A stretch of 64,000 nucleotides of DNA from Calliopum simillimum (GCA_951812925.1 OX638372.1:46932245-46996244); one strand, 5' to 3'; positions 45,295 through 57,274 are shown, numbered from the stretch's first letter. Numbers and translations are program-made. The notes: generated by a model not told the origin, from the letters alone.

Positions 45295-46946
45295 CACAGT
45301 GGTCTCAAAGTGTGTTTTTTATATCAAAATTTTTTGCCCGCTTGGGGACGCACTGTAGAAAGATTTCAATGATGAGGGTTTATAGGTAATTAAACAAGGA
45401 AAAAAATAAGCCACCGGTTTTTGGAAAAAAATCGTTTCGACCTCTTTTCTGTATGCTCAAAGTCGAAAAATCGAAAACCGAAAATTTTCAGAATTCTACC
45501 ATTCGAAAACCAATCATCCGATTTTTATGATTTTTGTTTTAATTGGTAGATATCTTGCTCGTTGAGGTTTATAAAAACTTAATTTTTCAAAATTCCTTTG
45601 GCTTCGTCCGGTATATTAAAAACCTTAATAACTCGAGAATCATTGTTCCGATTTGAGTGATTTTTTTTTTTTTTTGTGGATAAGTATGTTGCGTAGTAAA
45701 GTCCTCTTATAAAATTTTTTCAGAAGTCTTTCGGCTACGTCCGGGATATTAAAAATCCTAATAACTCGGAAAACACTGAACTGATTCGGGTTATTTTTTT
45801 GTTAATGGCCAAATACGTTGCCCGATAAACTATTGTAAAATTTATTTTTTCAAAATTCCTTTGGCTTCGTCCGGGATATTAAAAATCTTAATAACCCGAG
45901 AAACGCTGAACCGATTTGGGTACATTTTTTTTTTGTGGATACATATGTTTTCTAGTAAAGTTTTATAATGTATCCTTTTCAAAAATAGTTTCTGCAACGT
46001 CTGGGATATCAAAAAACTAAAAAAGTTTTTATTACAATAATTTTTTTTTTATTATGCAAATATCGTATTTTATTGAACTCTTTCTTTTATTCAAACCGTT
46101 GTCACCTCGAAACGTACCGAAAGTTAGGTAACGAGGTGTAATTTATTTTATTTTTTAATATCGCTGAAGTCACCGAAGGAATTTCGGAAAAGTGTATATG
46201 ACATGACCTTACTAGGAAATATATCTACCTATCAAAAAACAAAAATCATTCAAATCCGAATAATTGTTCCCGATTTATTAAAACTTTTCAATTTACCGGA
46301 CAAAGCCGAAGGAATTTCGAAAAAAATAATTTTACGAAACCTTGCCGGACAACGTACCTACACATTGATAGAAAAACCACCTAAATCGGTTCAATGTTTT
46401 TCGAGTTATTAAGATTTTTAATATCCCGGACGAAGCCGAAGGAATTTTGAAAAAATAAATTTTACAATACCTTACCGGGCAACGTATTTAACCACTAACA
46501 AAAAAATATCCCGAATCAGTTCAGTGTTTCCCGAGTTATTAGGATTTTTAATATCCCGGACATAGCCGAAAGACTTTTGAAAAAATTTAATAAGAGGTTT
46601 TTACTACGCAACATACTTATCCACAAAAAAAAAAAATCACTCAAATCGGAACAATGATTCTCGAGTTATTAAGGTTTTTAATATACCGGACGAAGCCGAA
46701 AGAATTTTGAAAAATTAAGTTTTTAAAAACCTCAACGAATGGTAGGATTCTTAAAATTTTCGGTTTTCGATTTTTCGACTTTGAGCCTACAGAAAAGAGG
46801 TCGAAACGATTTTTTTCCAAAAACCGGTAGCTTATTTTTTTCTTTGTTTAATTACCTATAAGCCCTCATCATTGAAATCTTTCTACAGTGCGTCCCCAAG
46901 CGGGTAAAAAATTTTGATATAAAAAACACACTTTAGGACCACTGTG
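45295..46946. mobile_element. 1.65-kb palindromic element with CACAGTGG ends (Transib-like)
   Basis: Termini CACAGTGGTCYYAAAGTGTG and complement, followed by arms of ~750 bp that are inverted copies of each other. Each arm contains about four ~127-bp tandem units built on 'ggcttcgtccgggatattaa' and 'taataactcgagaa'. It interrupts a family R1 copy with TGACG duplicated on both sides (45290-45294, 46947-46951). Transib elements have CACWRTG-type ends and 5-bp duplications, which fits. An alternative cut, ACAGTGG ends with a 7-bp GTGACGC duplication, fits equally well on sequence alone. No transposase remains. Confidence 0.7.
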
Positions 46947-47050
46947 TGACGCTCATCGAGAATATACTTTTCTATATCATCGACGTCTCCTTCTCGGCGT
47001 TACATACGGAAGGACAAAGTGAATATACGTTGATTGTAGGGTATAAAAAT
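46947..47050 (+). repeat. Family R1 fragment, right of the insertion
   Basis: Resumes as tgacgctcatcgagaatata and ends ttgtagggtataaaaatg, the normal end of R1. Confidence 0.7.
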
Positions 47051-48530
47051 GCTCAAATTGCTGAATTCCTAATTAACAAAATTTGACGCCATATGACTTG
47101 AAAACAATTTACTTAGGCTTGAAATTCCTACCAATCAAAAACAACCTAACATCGCTGCATACACTTTTCTTCATGATGCACTTACACCCTGTATATGCAC
47201 ATTTTTGTGTGCAGTGTATGCAACAACACTTTATTTAGAGGAAACAACACTTGAAAGGTTTGTTAAAGAAAAAAAACTGAAGGAAGCATTTGCAATTCGC
47301 ATTCATTGTGTGCGAGAGAATTTCCTTCGGTTAACTTGCTCAAGTACTTTGCCAGTTCATTGTCACCTTTTACCACTGGCCGCTATTTTTCTCGACATTT
47401 TTCATTCATACATTGCACAACGCATGCACACATACATACATAAATACTTGAATGTATGTATTTCAAACATTTTTGCAATGCATTGCGGGCACGTTTGTGT
47501 CTTGCATTGTTTGCAACAGCAGCAGCTTAAGAATGCAACGTCATGCCAAGTACTACGTACGATTACTACGATGATGCATGTCATTATATGCTGTGGGATA
47601 TAATCACTTGACGTCATCAGTGTTGCTGATATTTTAGGGCATGATATCGTCAACTTTGCGAGATATTCAAGTTTTTTACTAAGATGCATTCACATTATGT
47701 ATGTACGTCATATCATCGTGGTACGAACACACCTCCTTTGTCTATTTCCGCTTAATGTCGCCTGATCTACTGCTGCTGTCTCGTTGTGTCTTTTCTTTGC
47801 ATTTCTTGATGAAAATGAAAATTTTAAATGAAAATTCCTTTGTTTTTCTTCACTCGCATACAAGTTGGGAAATGTAGGGAAATCGTTTTAGTTATTCCTT
47901 CCCTCAATTGCTTGTTGGCAATTTTTTTTTTTTTTTCATTGTTCTGTTGTGTCCTTTCTTTCCTCTTTCTATAACTATTTGGAAAAAATGGAAATCAGCG
48001 CATTGTCCCGCTTTGGAATTTTCTTATTATTTTCAAAAGCGTTGACAGTCTTTTGATGTGAGTTGTGAAGTTTATTGAATATTTCGCATTCTTCATTTCA
48101 TTTTGGTTTGAGGCAAAAGCTGGTGACACTAATAATGTGTTGAAACTTAAGACGAAAGAGAACATCTTCAAAGTTTTTATATACATTTAACTTTTATAAG
48201 GAAAATAGGTTTTTAGTTGTCTTGAATTAGTTAAGTATGGCATAGTAATTTCGAGTGTCAATCTTGTAGATTATAGAACGAAATGTGGAAAATGGTGGGA
48301 ATTAGAAAAACATGCAAAAATGTTAAATGATTATAAAGCAATGAAAAAATCGACAAAGTTTGAAAAAGTAAAAACATTAGGAAAGGTCCAGAAAAATTGG
48401 AATTATGCTGAAAAATTTAAAATTTTTGGAAAATGTGCTATAAAAACCAACATTTTTGATAAGTTTGGAAAGTGTGGATAGAGTTGAAAGTTTTTGAACT
48501 AGTTATAACTTTATTGGCAGATTTTGAAAT
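47051..48530. other. Mixed-composition DNA, no gene recognised
   Basis: 47160-47780 is less AT-rich, with acatacatacataaata microsatellite and CAG repeats (gcaacagcagcagctt). A 132-codon frame at 47205-47603 has no domain and starts from a codon in low-complexity sequence; not called. It could be a conserved intronic or regulatory segment. Confidence 0.4.
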
Positions 48531-48534
48531 CTAA

Positions 48535-48640
48535 TATATAAAAATCTCGTGCCAAGGTGTTTATGTTCGAACTTTTCCGAAACGGTAGGTATGAGAATAG
48601 GTTGTAAAGTATATTTCAAACCACTAGGGTGTATATTTAG
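48535..48640 (+). repeat. Possible Helitron-type 5' end
   Basis: tctaatatataaaaatctcg followed by tgccaaggtgtttatgttcg resembles the start of widespread insect Helitron/DINE-like repeats as I remember them. No matching 3' hairpin/CTRR end was found nearby. Confidence 0.3.
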
Positions 48641-48963
48641 GGTGGCCCTCGTAATCTATAATAAAGTTTTTTTGAAGTTTAAGTTAGACTTTGTCTCTTA
48701 AATCCTAAGGTAAAAGTTAAAAGGAATTTTTGAATTTTAGAAATGCAACTTCGGAAAATGGCAAAGCAAGTTTCACACTTGGTATATTTATTTTGTTTCT
48801 TAATTCAAGCTACCGGGGGAGAGAGGGGGTCAATTGTTAGTTGTATACCAAAAAGTCAAAAGGAACTAAAAAACAAACTTTTAAAAGTAATAACAAAATT
48901 TTATTAAAAGTTTCTAATGTGTTATTTTTGAACATAAGCCATGAAAAACTTTGACGTAGCTTT

Positions 48964-49262
48964 ACCCTTTCGACCCGGAAAAAAACTGTGGGGTACACAA
49001 TATTTGTGATAGGTTAACCTTAGAAATTAAATATAAGTAAAATGTTTGACCGTCTCTAAATTCAAATTTTCACTGCCAGCGCCGATTCCGGTGTATACTC
49101 CCAACAGATGTTTTTGATTTGAATTTTCGGGATACAATGTCCTTGGAGTGGTTATAAGAAAAAAAAGTTGTTCCTAAAAATATCAATAATTTTATAAATT
49201 CATTTAATTTAAGTGACGTTAATAACCGAGTTATATTATTCAAAAATTTTTGGGATATATAT
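48964..49262 (-). mobile_element. piggyBac-type MITE, older copy
   Basis: Homologous to 56943-57274 in inverse orientation: starts ccctttcgacccggaaaaaa, includes ctccaaggacat-type and gttaataaccgagttatatt segments, and ends near gggatatatatatg. TTAA is not intact at either side. Confidence 0.65.
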
Positions 49263-50165
49263 ATGAAGGATGGAAGGAAAATACCCCAATGGGGAATGGA
49301 GCGCATCAATAGCGCTTCTGAAGCGCTCTAAAGCAGCAGTGAAGCGCATCTCTCTCGTTGCCAAAAGCGCTGAAATTAACATTGGCATGTCATTGGAACG
49401 AAGCGCTTCGCTCTCGCTACCAGAAATGCTCTTTGGATGCGCATCGCTCTCGCATCCAGAAATGCTGTTTGGATGCGCATCGCTCTCGCTACCAGAAATG
49501 CTCTTTGGAAGCGCATCGCTCTCGCATTCAGAAATGCTCTTTGGATGCTTTTTGGATGACAATAAAAATATTTAAAAAATTAATTTTTAATTGAAATTTT
49601 TGATGTTATTATAATTATTTTTGGCCCTATGCTCCTCCTAGGAGTTAAAGGAGAATGCACATACACATACACATAATTATTTTCATTTTACTACTCGTAT
49701 ATTAATTCTAATTGAAAAATTGCAAGTTGAAAACTTTTGTGTTAGGTCTGGGCCGGAGTTGAACCGAGGACCTCTTGGTTGCTACAACTCTCAATCGCTG
49801 TGCCAGTCGCTAGACCACTGCTCTATCATCGCGCTCTTACGAAGACGACTTATTGATTTATTTTGTTTTGTACGTTAATACGTGACCGAAAGCGCTTCGT
49901 TCTCGCTACCAGAAATGCTCTTTGGATGCGCATCGCTCTCGCATCCAGAAATGCTCTTTGGATGCGCATCGCTCTCGCCACCAGAAATACTTTTTGGATG
50001 CGCATCGCTCTCGCATTCAGAAATGCTCTTTGGATGCGCTTCGCTCTCGCTACCTATAGCGCAGAAAATATGCGCATACAAATCAGCTCTTTAGATGCGA
50101 GAAGGACGCGCATCGCTATTGCATCTTGGGGATGCGCATCGAAATTTTCTGTTGGGACATTATTT
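49263..50165. repeat. AAGCGCTT family member with 36-bp minisatellites and a tRNA-like unit
   Basis: Begins ataccccaatggggaatgga and agcgcttctgaagcgctcta. Array 1 (49396-49555) has ~4 and array 2 (49889-50068) ~5 copies of a 36-bp unit with core AGAAATGCTCTTTGGATGCG and CATCGCTCTCGC. Between them is a tRNA-like unit (49738-49840). The period of 36 is divisible by three, so frames stay open on both strands; these are not genes. Confidence 0.8.
49738..49840 (-). repeat. tRNA-like unit between the minisatellite arrays
   Basis: Minus strand reads GATAGAGCAGTGGTCTAGCG (A box TAGAGCAGTGG) and later CCTCGGTTCAACTCCGG (B box GGTTCAACTCC), 40-50 nt apart. Acceptor and anticodon stems are not convincing, so it is tRNA-derived, not a tRNA gene. 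Confidence 0.55.
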
Positions 50166-51228
50166 TCGGGAAAAAATATTTTTTCTGTATTTGAGTTCAG
50201 CAGACAAGTAGTAGTAGGGTTTTTTTTTTGCAATTTTCAAAAACGGACTGGTCAAAAAAATTAGGCCGCTTAAAAGAAAAATGAGCTTATGATCTTATAA
50301 AGCACAGACTGTTAAAACCCAATGATTTTTACTGCTAAAAAACAAAAATCAGATCTTTAACTGACCTTAGGAGGCTGAGATTTTTCCACTTTTCACTCAA
50401 TATATCGTCAATAGAATGCTCAAAAATGAAACTATGGATTTCTTTATGAAAATGCTATCGATTTGTAACTTATAAATGTAATAAAAATTTCCTACGAAAT
50501 ATATTTTTTGTAAAAATACTTGCCAGGGACCTAAGAATTTGACTGACCGCAACAAAATTTCGCACAAAAAACTCGGCGTTTCCAAGATTTAAGACAAATG
50601 AAAGCTATTCTAGGGTAACTTTACTTCGTCTATCCGTATCAATAAAGTAGCATTGCGATAGATATGCAAATTCATTAAGATTTTTAAATGGTTTGATGAA
50701 CCAGGAGACTGAGCTAAAAGTCGAGTGACAAAGTTCAATAGCATATTTCTTAATAAAATTGAATATTATTAGCAAAACATCTCTTTTTCTAGTATAAAAT
50801 GTACTTATGCACTCTAGAAATTGAGTTTAATTTACAAAAAAAAATTTAATTTCGGAAAAGAGACATGCCAGGAGGCTGAGGATTTGGCACTTTAAAGTTA
50901 ATATTTTGTATAAATTATCTTTGGGATCGAGCTAGTTTTCAGTGTCATACTATGAACAATTTAGACTTTAGTGTTGATTATATGTAAATCAATGAAATAT
51001 TGTTTCAAAAAATATGTAAAACTAGTTGAGCCAATATAAAGCTTTTTTGAACAATTTTTTTTTACAAAGTGAAGTTAAGTACTCTTTATAGATGTTTACT
51101 TTAACAAATCGTACTTTTCCGCATGCTGTTGTTAGTCCAATTAAACAAAAACAAAAATATACTACACTCCAGTATTTATAAAATTTTACTTGCACGGTAA
51201 ATGCCTTGTCCTCGGGACTGATTTTACT
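50166..51228. other. AT-rich DNA, no gene recognised
   Basis: Repeated phrase 'aggaggctgag' (50370, 50705-like, 50870) suggests diverged tandem repeats of ~250-500 bp. No coding sequence. Confidence 0.4.
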
Positions 51229-51410
51229 TAGGTTTTGCTCAGAGTTTGAATTTATTATACTTAGCGTCTGAGTTGAATTTGGATTTATTATCTCAAATTA
51301 CGCTTTCAGTACAGCATTTTCAAAACTTTTGTTTATATGGGAGGTGCCACGCCCTCTTTTCAGAGTTCGCATAGTTTTTGCTCTGAGCATGCACCTGCCG
51401 TCCTTAATGA
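51229..51410 (+). repeat. Family R1 fragment
   Basis: gggaggtgccacgccctctt and agcattttcaaaacttttgt, one internal unit of R1. Confidence 0.65.
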
Positions 51411-52395
51411 ATAACAATTATATATAATATTCTATAGAAAATGTATTGATATATGATTCTTTCATTATGCAGCCATATAAAGCAACATTTTTATAAAATT
51501 AAGAAAGTTTCTTAAGAAACTATAGAGACACTAAGTATCGTCAGTATTGATTGAATGAAATTTAACCTTTCAGCTTAATAATGAAAATTTTCCATTTAAA
51601 TACATAATTAAACTTAAAGCAACTCTACAGTATATGACAACAGTAAATATGTAGCTACCTTTTTTGTTCTAAAATTAACCGCATGAAGTGGAAAATGACG
51701 AAAAACACCATATCAATTATGCACAACAGATGGCACAAGTACGCGTTCCAATTATACAACATCAAATCAAAGTGCTTTCATTCATGAAAACATTTTCCCA
51801 AAAATAAATAAATAAGACAATGAAAATTGAACAAATTGCTGATGGTGGAATAAATAAATCAACCCACGTCAGTGCCAACAAATAAAAATCATTAACAAAT
51901 GTGTCATACTGCGTATTTTCCAACTTAATAATGATGAAATTAATCGAAAACGAAAAAACAAAGGTTATATTACATATATATCTATAAAAGAAAGAGTTAC
52001 GTAAATAAAAAAGCGTCAAACAACGCATAAAACTCGTATTACCAAACACCCCGACCCTGAAAAGTAGGCAACAAAAATTAAGAGTGAAATAGAAAGGACA
52101 GATAACTGATAGCGTGTATAAGTAAATAAATAAGTATATGGTTTATATATATGATTTGTACAATTATTGTAATGATTGCGACGTAAGTGCTTGTTGGTTT
52201 TGGAATATGTATTTTTAACCAAAATGGAACAGGCATAGAAATTAGTAATACAAAAATAGAACATGAAAAACAATACAATTACAAATGAACGATAGATAAT
52301 AATTGTGGTTTAACAAAAAAAAAAAAAAAAAAAAAAAAGTAATTTGTACTTTTATGTAAGCACAATCATAATATACTCAAATACTATATACTTAT
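51411..52395. other. AT-rich DNA, no gene recognised
   Basis: Low-complexity frames only; A run at 52315-52338. Confidence 0.4.
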
Positions 52396-52401
52396 ATGTA
52401 T

Positions 52402-52760
52402 ATGGGCATATCCCAAAATTATCTGCTCTTGTATGACCAAGGTTTTAAAAAAATTTTTTTCCCCATTTTCAATGACCAAATACGGTGGAATATATTCCTA
52501 CATGTATAAAATGAAATTCCCAGTAGGTGAACAAAAAAATTTCGACCCAAGAGGGTGTCAGGAGATCGTTTTATCTAAAAATTTTGCGAAAATCGAGATT
52601 TCCGATAATATACGGGAGAGCACATATTTCAGAAGTAGTATGTGGGTCGTGGCGAAAAAAATGGGTTAAAAAGTCTATATCGCTCATTACAGCCACGTAA
52701 CAGGTCCTAAAATTCTGAAAAAATTTCTGGGAAATTCTTTGATGAAAAATAAAAAACCAA
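52402..52760 (+). mobile_element. Single arm of palindromic element P39
   Basis: tatgggcatatcccaaaatt, then gtgtcaggagatcgttttat, cgataatatacgggagagca and caggtcctaaaattctgaaa match the left arm of 39401-40449. No inverse arm follows, so it is either a derivative or a truncated copy. Confidence 0.75.
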
Positions 52761-52869
52761 AAACTTGGGGTAAAAAAATGCGATTTTTGCCGATATGCGA
52801 TTAATGTAAATGCATATCTCAATAGAATGCTTATATCAATGGAAGATCTGCTGGAACTGCTTTTCATGT

Positions 52870-54383
52870 AGTACCTAGTATGGAAAGTTGAGAAGTCCCT
52901 CCATTTCCGCTAATTCCTGGCCTGCCCTATTCAGAAAAATTATTGAAAGTTTTCTGGTTAAAATATGTTCTTGAATCACAAGATACGATCAAAGGGTTAG
53001 CCCAGTAAAAATAGAATTGAAGTGGTTCTTTCACCACAAAAACCAAACAAAGTAAACTTCAACTCGAATTAAGGCTGCCGCTCTTCATTTCCAAAGTTAA
53101 ACTGAAAAGAACACGTCCAAGACGAAAATTCAATGTAATTTATTAAATGCCTAGTCAATATTTTCAGAGACCAGTAAAGATATACAATTTTTAAGTATTT
53201 TTTAGCCATAAATTGGATTTCCACCACAAATATAATGTAGTCCTTTGTATGAGGGCCGAAGTGCGTTTATTTCAAAGGATGATATGTCGGAAAGTTAGGG
53301 TCTGATTGAAAAAGTTTGAAATTATAGTTTGATAAAGAAGTTTATGGGTATTAGATGCCACTAAACAAATGATTTTACACCATTTCGTAGAACTGTGCCA
53401 TAAGCCTGAAAACAGCGCTTTCTGCAACTTCAAGCAAGGATATCTTGAAATTCTTTTTTCTGGAATGGACCAAATTTTACATAGTCCTTATGAGCATCAA
53501 AGATACGATTTTGGTACTGTGGGAGCGCAATTCTAAGCAAGTTTTTGTTTTTCATACAATTTTGAACCAGTCTAATTTGCAAAAAAAAAAAATATAAATA
53601 AAAAAATAAATATTAATAATTACTCTACTGCACGGACAACATTGCACACACACTCACCAACAAATACACAAACACACATACACATTTAAATACATACAAA
53701 AGAACTCTGCACAGACAAAAATTCGATTATCAGTAGGTAACACGCGTACACACGATATGACGCCAATGACTACAATGGCAACAAATGCGACAATGACAAC
53801 AAAAACGTAACTATCTACTACATACTACTACTTAATATCTATGTACGTATGTATGAATGCATGTATTATAACCACAATGATAATAATAAAATTGACGCCA
53901 ACATATCTCAGGAATCAACAAAGTGACGTCAATTTTTTTGCGTAAAAATGTCATAATGAAAAAAGTTTTTCAAATGCTGAATGAATAGATGAGCAAAAAA
54001 AATAAAATAAAAATCAAAGCTTAATCGCTATCAGCAAACAATGTGCTTAGCAAAATGTACAACAACAACAACAAGGGCAACAATTGTGTCATTGGATCTA
54101 TAGGAAATGCAAATGAATGAGCGCTTTACCACGCAATTTCAGCGTTACAAGCATTTTACACATGAAAAAATGACTACAATAGAAGACATACGCGAAACTC
54201 AGAAATTTCAAATTTTCATTAAATGAATTTGGCTAATTTTTTCGAAGAAAAAATATGACACCTTAATAATGAAACTTTTCTCTATAAAATTGCATCATTA
54301 GATTTTTGAAATTTTGTGTTCGAAAAATTACTTTTTTGTACAATAACTTAAATAGCCACTGCATTGATTTGATAAAAATTAAT
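52870..54383. other. AT-rich DNA, no gene recognised
   Basis: 53640-53880 carries CA-rich and tacata/atgtatg simple repeats and (caa)n at 54060. Nothing coding. Confidence 0.45.
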
Positions 54384-54387
54384 TTAA

Positions 54388-56317
54388 CCCTCATGTTGTC
54401 ACCACTTTATTTTGTACTCAGGGGTCTGGCCAGACCCCATACATATTCTTATGGGTTTTAATCTAAAATCGTACATTTTCTTACTTATATTAAAAAAAAT
54501 TTAATTTACATTTACTAAAGTATATATATTCTTACATAAAAAAGGTATCAGACAAAAACGAAAAACAATAACATATATTTTCAATCATTGGTTTGAGTAC
54601 ATTTGAAACATTTGTAAGAGCATTTGGAGTGCTGCTGGCATACAGGATCAGAACATATTTCGCAGTAGAAACGAGTTTTTCGCCGGAAATTGTCGTTGAT
54701 GTGGCATTTCTGGCAATCACGTTTTTTCTCTAAAAAGTTGGCCCCACTGGAGCATGTTTAGACCGTTGCTGACTGGAAATAAAAATGGGTAATATGCTAC
54801 GTATTCAAAAAAAAAAATTTATAAAAAAACAGGTTTCTTACCGAAATTTGTGCACCGAAGAATGCTTCCACAGCCAATCTGCAATCAAATTGTTTTGTAA
54901 CTTGTGGATCGTTACTGCGGAATTCCACCAGCGGACGAACTAAGTCCGATAAAAATGTCAGAAATATTTTTCGACAATCGGTTCTGGTGTAGTTTTCCAA
55001 TTCTTTGCAAATTATATAGCTCACTAAAGCCATTATGTCAATCATATTGAAAAAGAAAGCTAACGTTCAGCGTTTAGTTCGACGATTTGTGGTGAAATGT
55101 GTTAGCATCTAGTCCATAGCGTCAACCTTACCTTTAGTTTTATTGTAATATATGATTGCTTCAGGTTTTTGTAAATTCACTTCAGTCGTTTCATCATAAT
55201 GAACAGTGGATAAAAGGATGACGGCTTTGTTTTTTTTTTGGGGACATAGGAGCATATAAATATATTTTTTCATAAAAACTGAATTTTGATGATTGAACTG
55301 GGCGAGAATGATTTTTTTTTCATTTCAGGTGGAATGCATCGTTTATTGATTCGCAATGTCCCAACAAAAGCCAATCCTATATTCATTAGCCGCTGACATC
55401 CTTCCAAAGATATAAAAAAGTTATCTGCAACAATTGTTCTGCCCGAATTTGAATATTTAGAAGCAAGACGTATCATTTCATGTTCTCTTTGATTCGTAGC
55501 TAGCTCTCCATTTGGATTTTTGCCAGTATATACATTACCATGCAAAGGATAGTGCGCCTTTGCATCGCATGCCCACCAAATCTCTATTCCATATCTCGTT
55601 GGTTTTGACGGAATATATTGCGTGAACTATGTTCTGCCGCGATACCGAAACAGTTGCTATAGTGATATCTTTATGGGGCTTGTAATTTTTTTTTCAAATT
55701 CTCGTTAAGCATATCCCAGACATCACTCATAGGAGCAGTTTTATCGGTTTGTGAACGAAATGAACGCGTTCGACTGTCATCAAAGCGTATAATTCGTTGT
55801 GTTGACAAAAAACGTTTATATGCAATTGTAGCTCTAAAAATTGGGAGATGATGGATTAAAACGCTAATATGTCTGGTAAACCATATCCACTTCGTCAATC
55901 ACTTCCTTCGGCTCTTGCATTTTCGTTTTTCAAAATATTTATGTAGTACGGCATAAATTTTTACGGAAATAAAATTGCCCGCACACAAACCACGTAATAC
56001 TGACAAATTGACCTTTATTCACAAAGAAATAAAAATATGTAACGAACAAAACTAAAAGGGAAACACCCGGTACATATCACAGACAAAAGTTCAAACATTC
56101 ACAAAAACAAAGAAAAGGAAAGCCAAAAAATTACGAAAGTACCTATTTCCTCAAGAATTATGATGATTTTTATAATTTCATTAAGAATCAGTTAATTGAG
56201 AAATTCATGAAATTTGAGGTCGATATCGAAACTGGAAATATCAAAAAACTGGAAATATCAAAAAACTTGAAATAAAAATCAAAAGGGTCTGGCCAGACCC
56301 CTGGGTTCGTTTAAGGG
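54388..56317 (-). mobile_element. piggyBac-like transposon, complete ends, defective
   Basis: Flanked by TTAA at 54384-54387 and 56318-56321, with CCC...GGG outer ends. Each end carries a subterminal palindrome, GGGTCTGGCCAGACCC (54422-54437 and 56285-56300). It encloses a decayed transposase on the minus strand. 1930 bp, shorter than an autonomous copy because the transposase N-terminus is missing. Confidence 0.9.
54591..55925 (-). pseudogene. piggyBac transposase, inactivated
   Basis: Reading 55925 down: YKRFLSTQRIIRFDDSRTRS, PMSDVWDMLNENL, then an A-run frameshift near 55690. The first catalytic-Asp block (normally ITID) reads ITI and is lost through a short deletion near 55660. FRYRGRT, a stop, then FTQYIPSKPTRYGIEIWWAC and the second-Asp block IVADNFFISLEGCQRLM (about 55400-55450) follow. 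The third-Asp block VDAMD (about 55125) is followed by TAG in place of the next codon and later TGA where Trp is usual, then FFFNMIDIMALVSYIICKEL. The C-terminal cysteine-rich domain is well kept: RDCQKCHINDNFRRKTRFYC, EICSDPVCQQH, YKCFKCTQTND, stop near 54591. The N-terminal third is absent. It cannot make active protein. Confidence 0.9.
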
Positions 56318-56321
56318 TTAA

Positions 56322-56689
56322 GAAAAGTAAAAACGTGCACCGTTTTTCTTTCCGTGTACTTGAACATAATACCTATAGCACACAAATACAAAATGAAGGA
56401 AGCAACATTTCATCATAATGACACTACAATATATTGTAAACGTGTAAAGCATGCGAAATTCATTCATAAACAGGATATTTATCTTTTTGCGTGGGTTCCG
56501 TGGATCCTTCATGTGGCTTATTTCCTATAAGAAAATTCATTCATGTAGGGTTTTTATTTCGCTCACAACGTAATAGAATTTTATGTTGAAATTCCGATTA
56601 AATCGCAAATTTCAAAATTTCAATTAAATACAAAATTCTTTAATTAGTTTTTAGTAGTGCTAGTAGGTACCAACTGTATGTATAAAAAA
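56322..56689. other. AT-rich DNA right of piggyBac
   Basis: No gene or repeat recognised. Confidence 0.4.
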
Positions 56690-56840
56690 GGGAAAATTTC
56701 AAGCGCTTCTGAGCCAAGCACTTTAAAAGCGCTTGTCCCCATAGAAATTTGGAAGAGCTTACACAATGATTTTTTGTAAGGCTGCAGTAAGAAGAACATG
56801 GGTTAGAACCCGACGCGGGTGATTTGTTTTTTTATTGTTT
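56690..56840 (-). repeat. AAGCGCTT family copy
   Basis: gggaaaatttcaagcgcttc, aaaagcgcttgtccccatag, then a B-box-like ggttagaaccc at 56802 and a T-rich tail. Its inverse matches 24035-24105. Confidence 0.6.
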
Positions 56841-56942
56841 TTGCTTTATTTTTTTTTTTTTTGTATTAAAATATTTTTTATTCAAAATATTTTTATTTCA
56901 CTTTTCTATTTTCCTTTCTGTTATTTATTTGCATTTGTTTAA

Positions 56943-57274
56943 CCCTTTCGAACCGGTTGGGACAATATATCCCAAAAATTTTTGAATAAATACTTTTGAA
57001 TAATATAACTCGGTTATTAACATCGCTTAAATTGAATGAATTAATAAAATTACTGCAATTTTTAGTAACCACTGTTTTTTCTTATAGCCACTCCAAGGAC
57101 ATTGCATCCCGAAAATTCAAATTAAAAACATCTGTCAGGAGTATAGGACGGAAGCGCCTCTGGCGGTGAAAATTTGAATTTAAAGACGGCCAAACATTTT
57201 ACTTAAATTTAGTTTCTAAGATTAACCTATCACAAATATCGTGGACCCCACAGTTTTTTTCCGGGTCGAAAGGG
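56943..57274. mobile_element. piggyBac-type MITE, 332 bp, TTAA target
   Basis: TTAA at 56939-56942 and 57275-57278. TIR CCCTTTCGAACCGG / CCGGGTCGAAAGGG. No coding capacity. A diverged relative is at 48964-49262. Confidence 0.85.

Noticed and set aside
47205..47603. 132-codon frame
   Set aside because: Low-complexity His/Thr-rich translation of simple-repeat DNA, no homology recognised, overlapping open frame on the other strand.
49270..50264. Several long open frames on both strands over the minisatellite (repeating SLSHPEMLFGCA or its antisense)
   Set aside because: The 36-bp period is divisible by three, so frames stay open on both strands by construction; there is no start context or domain.
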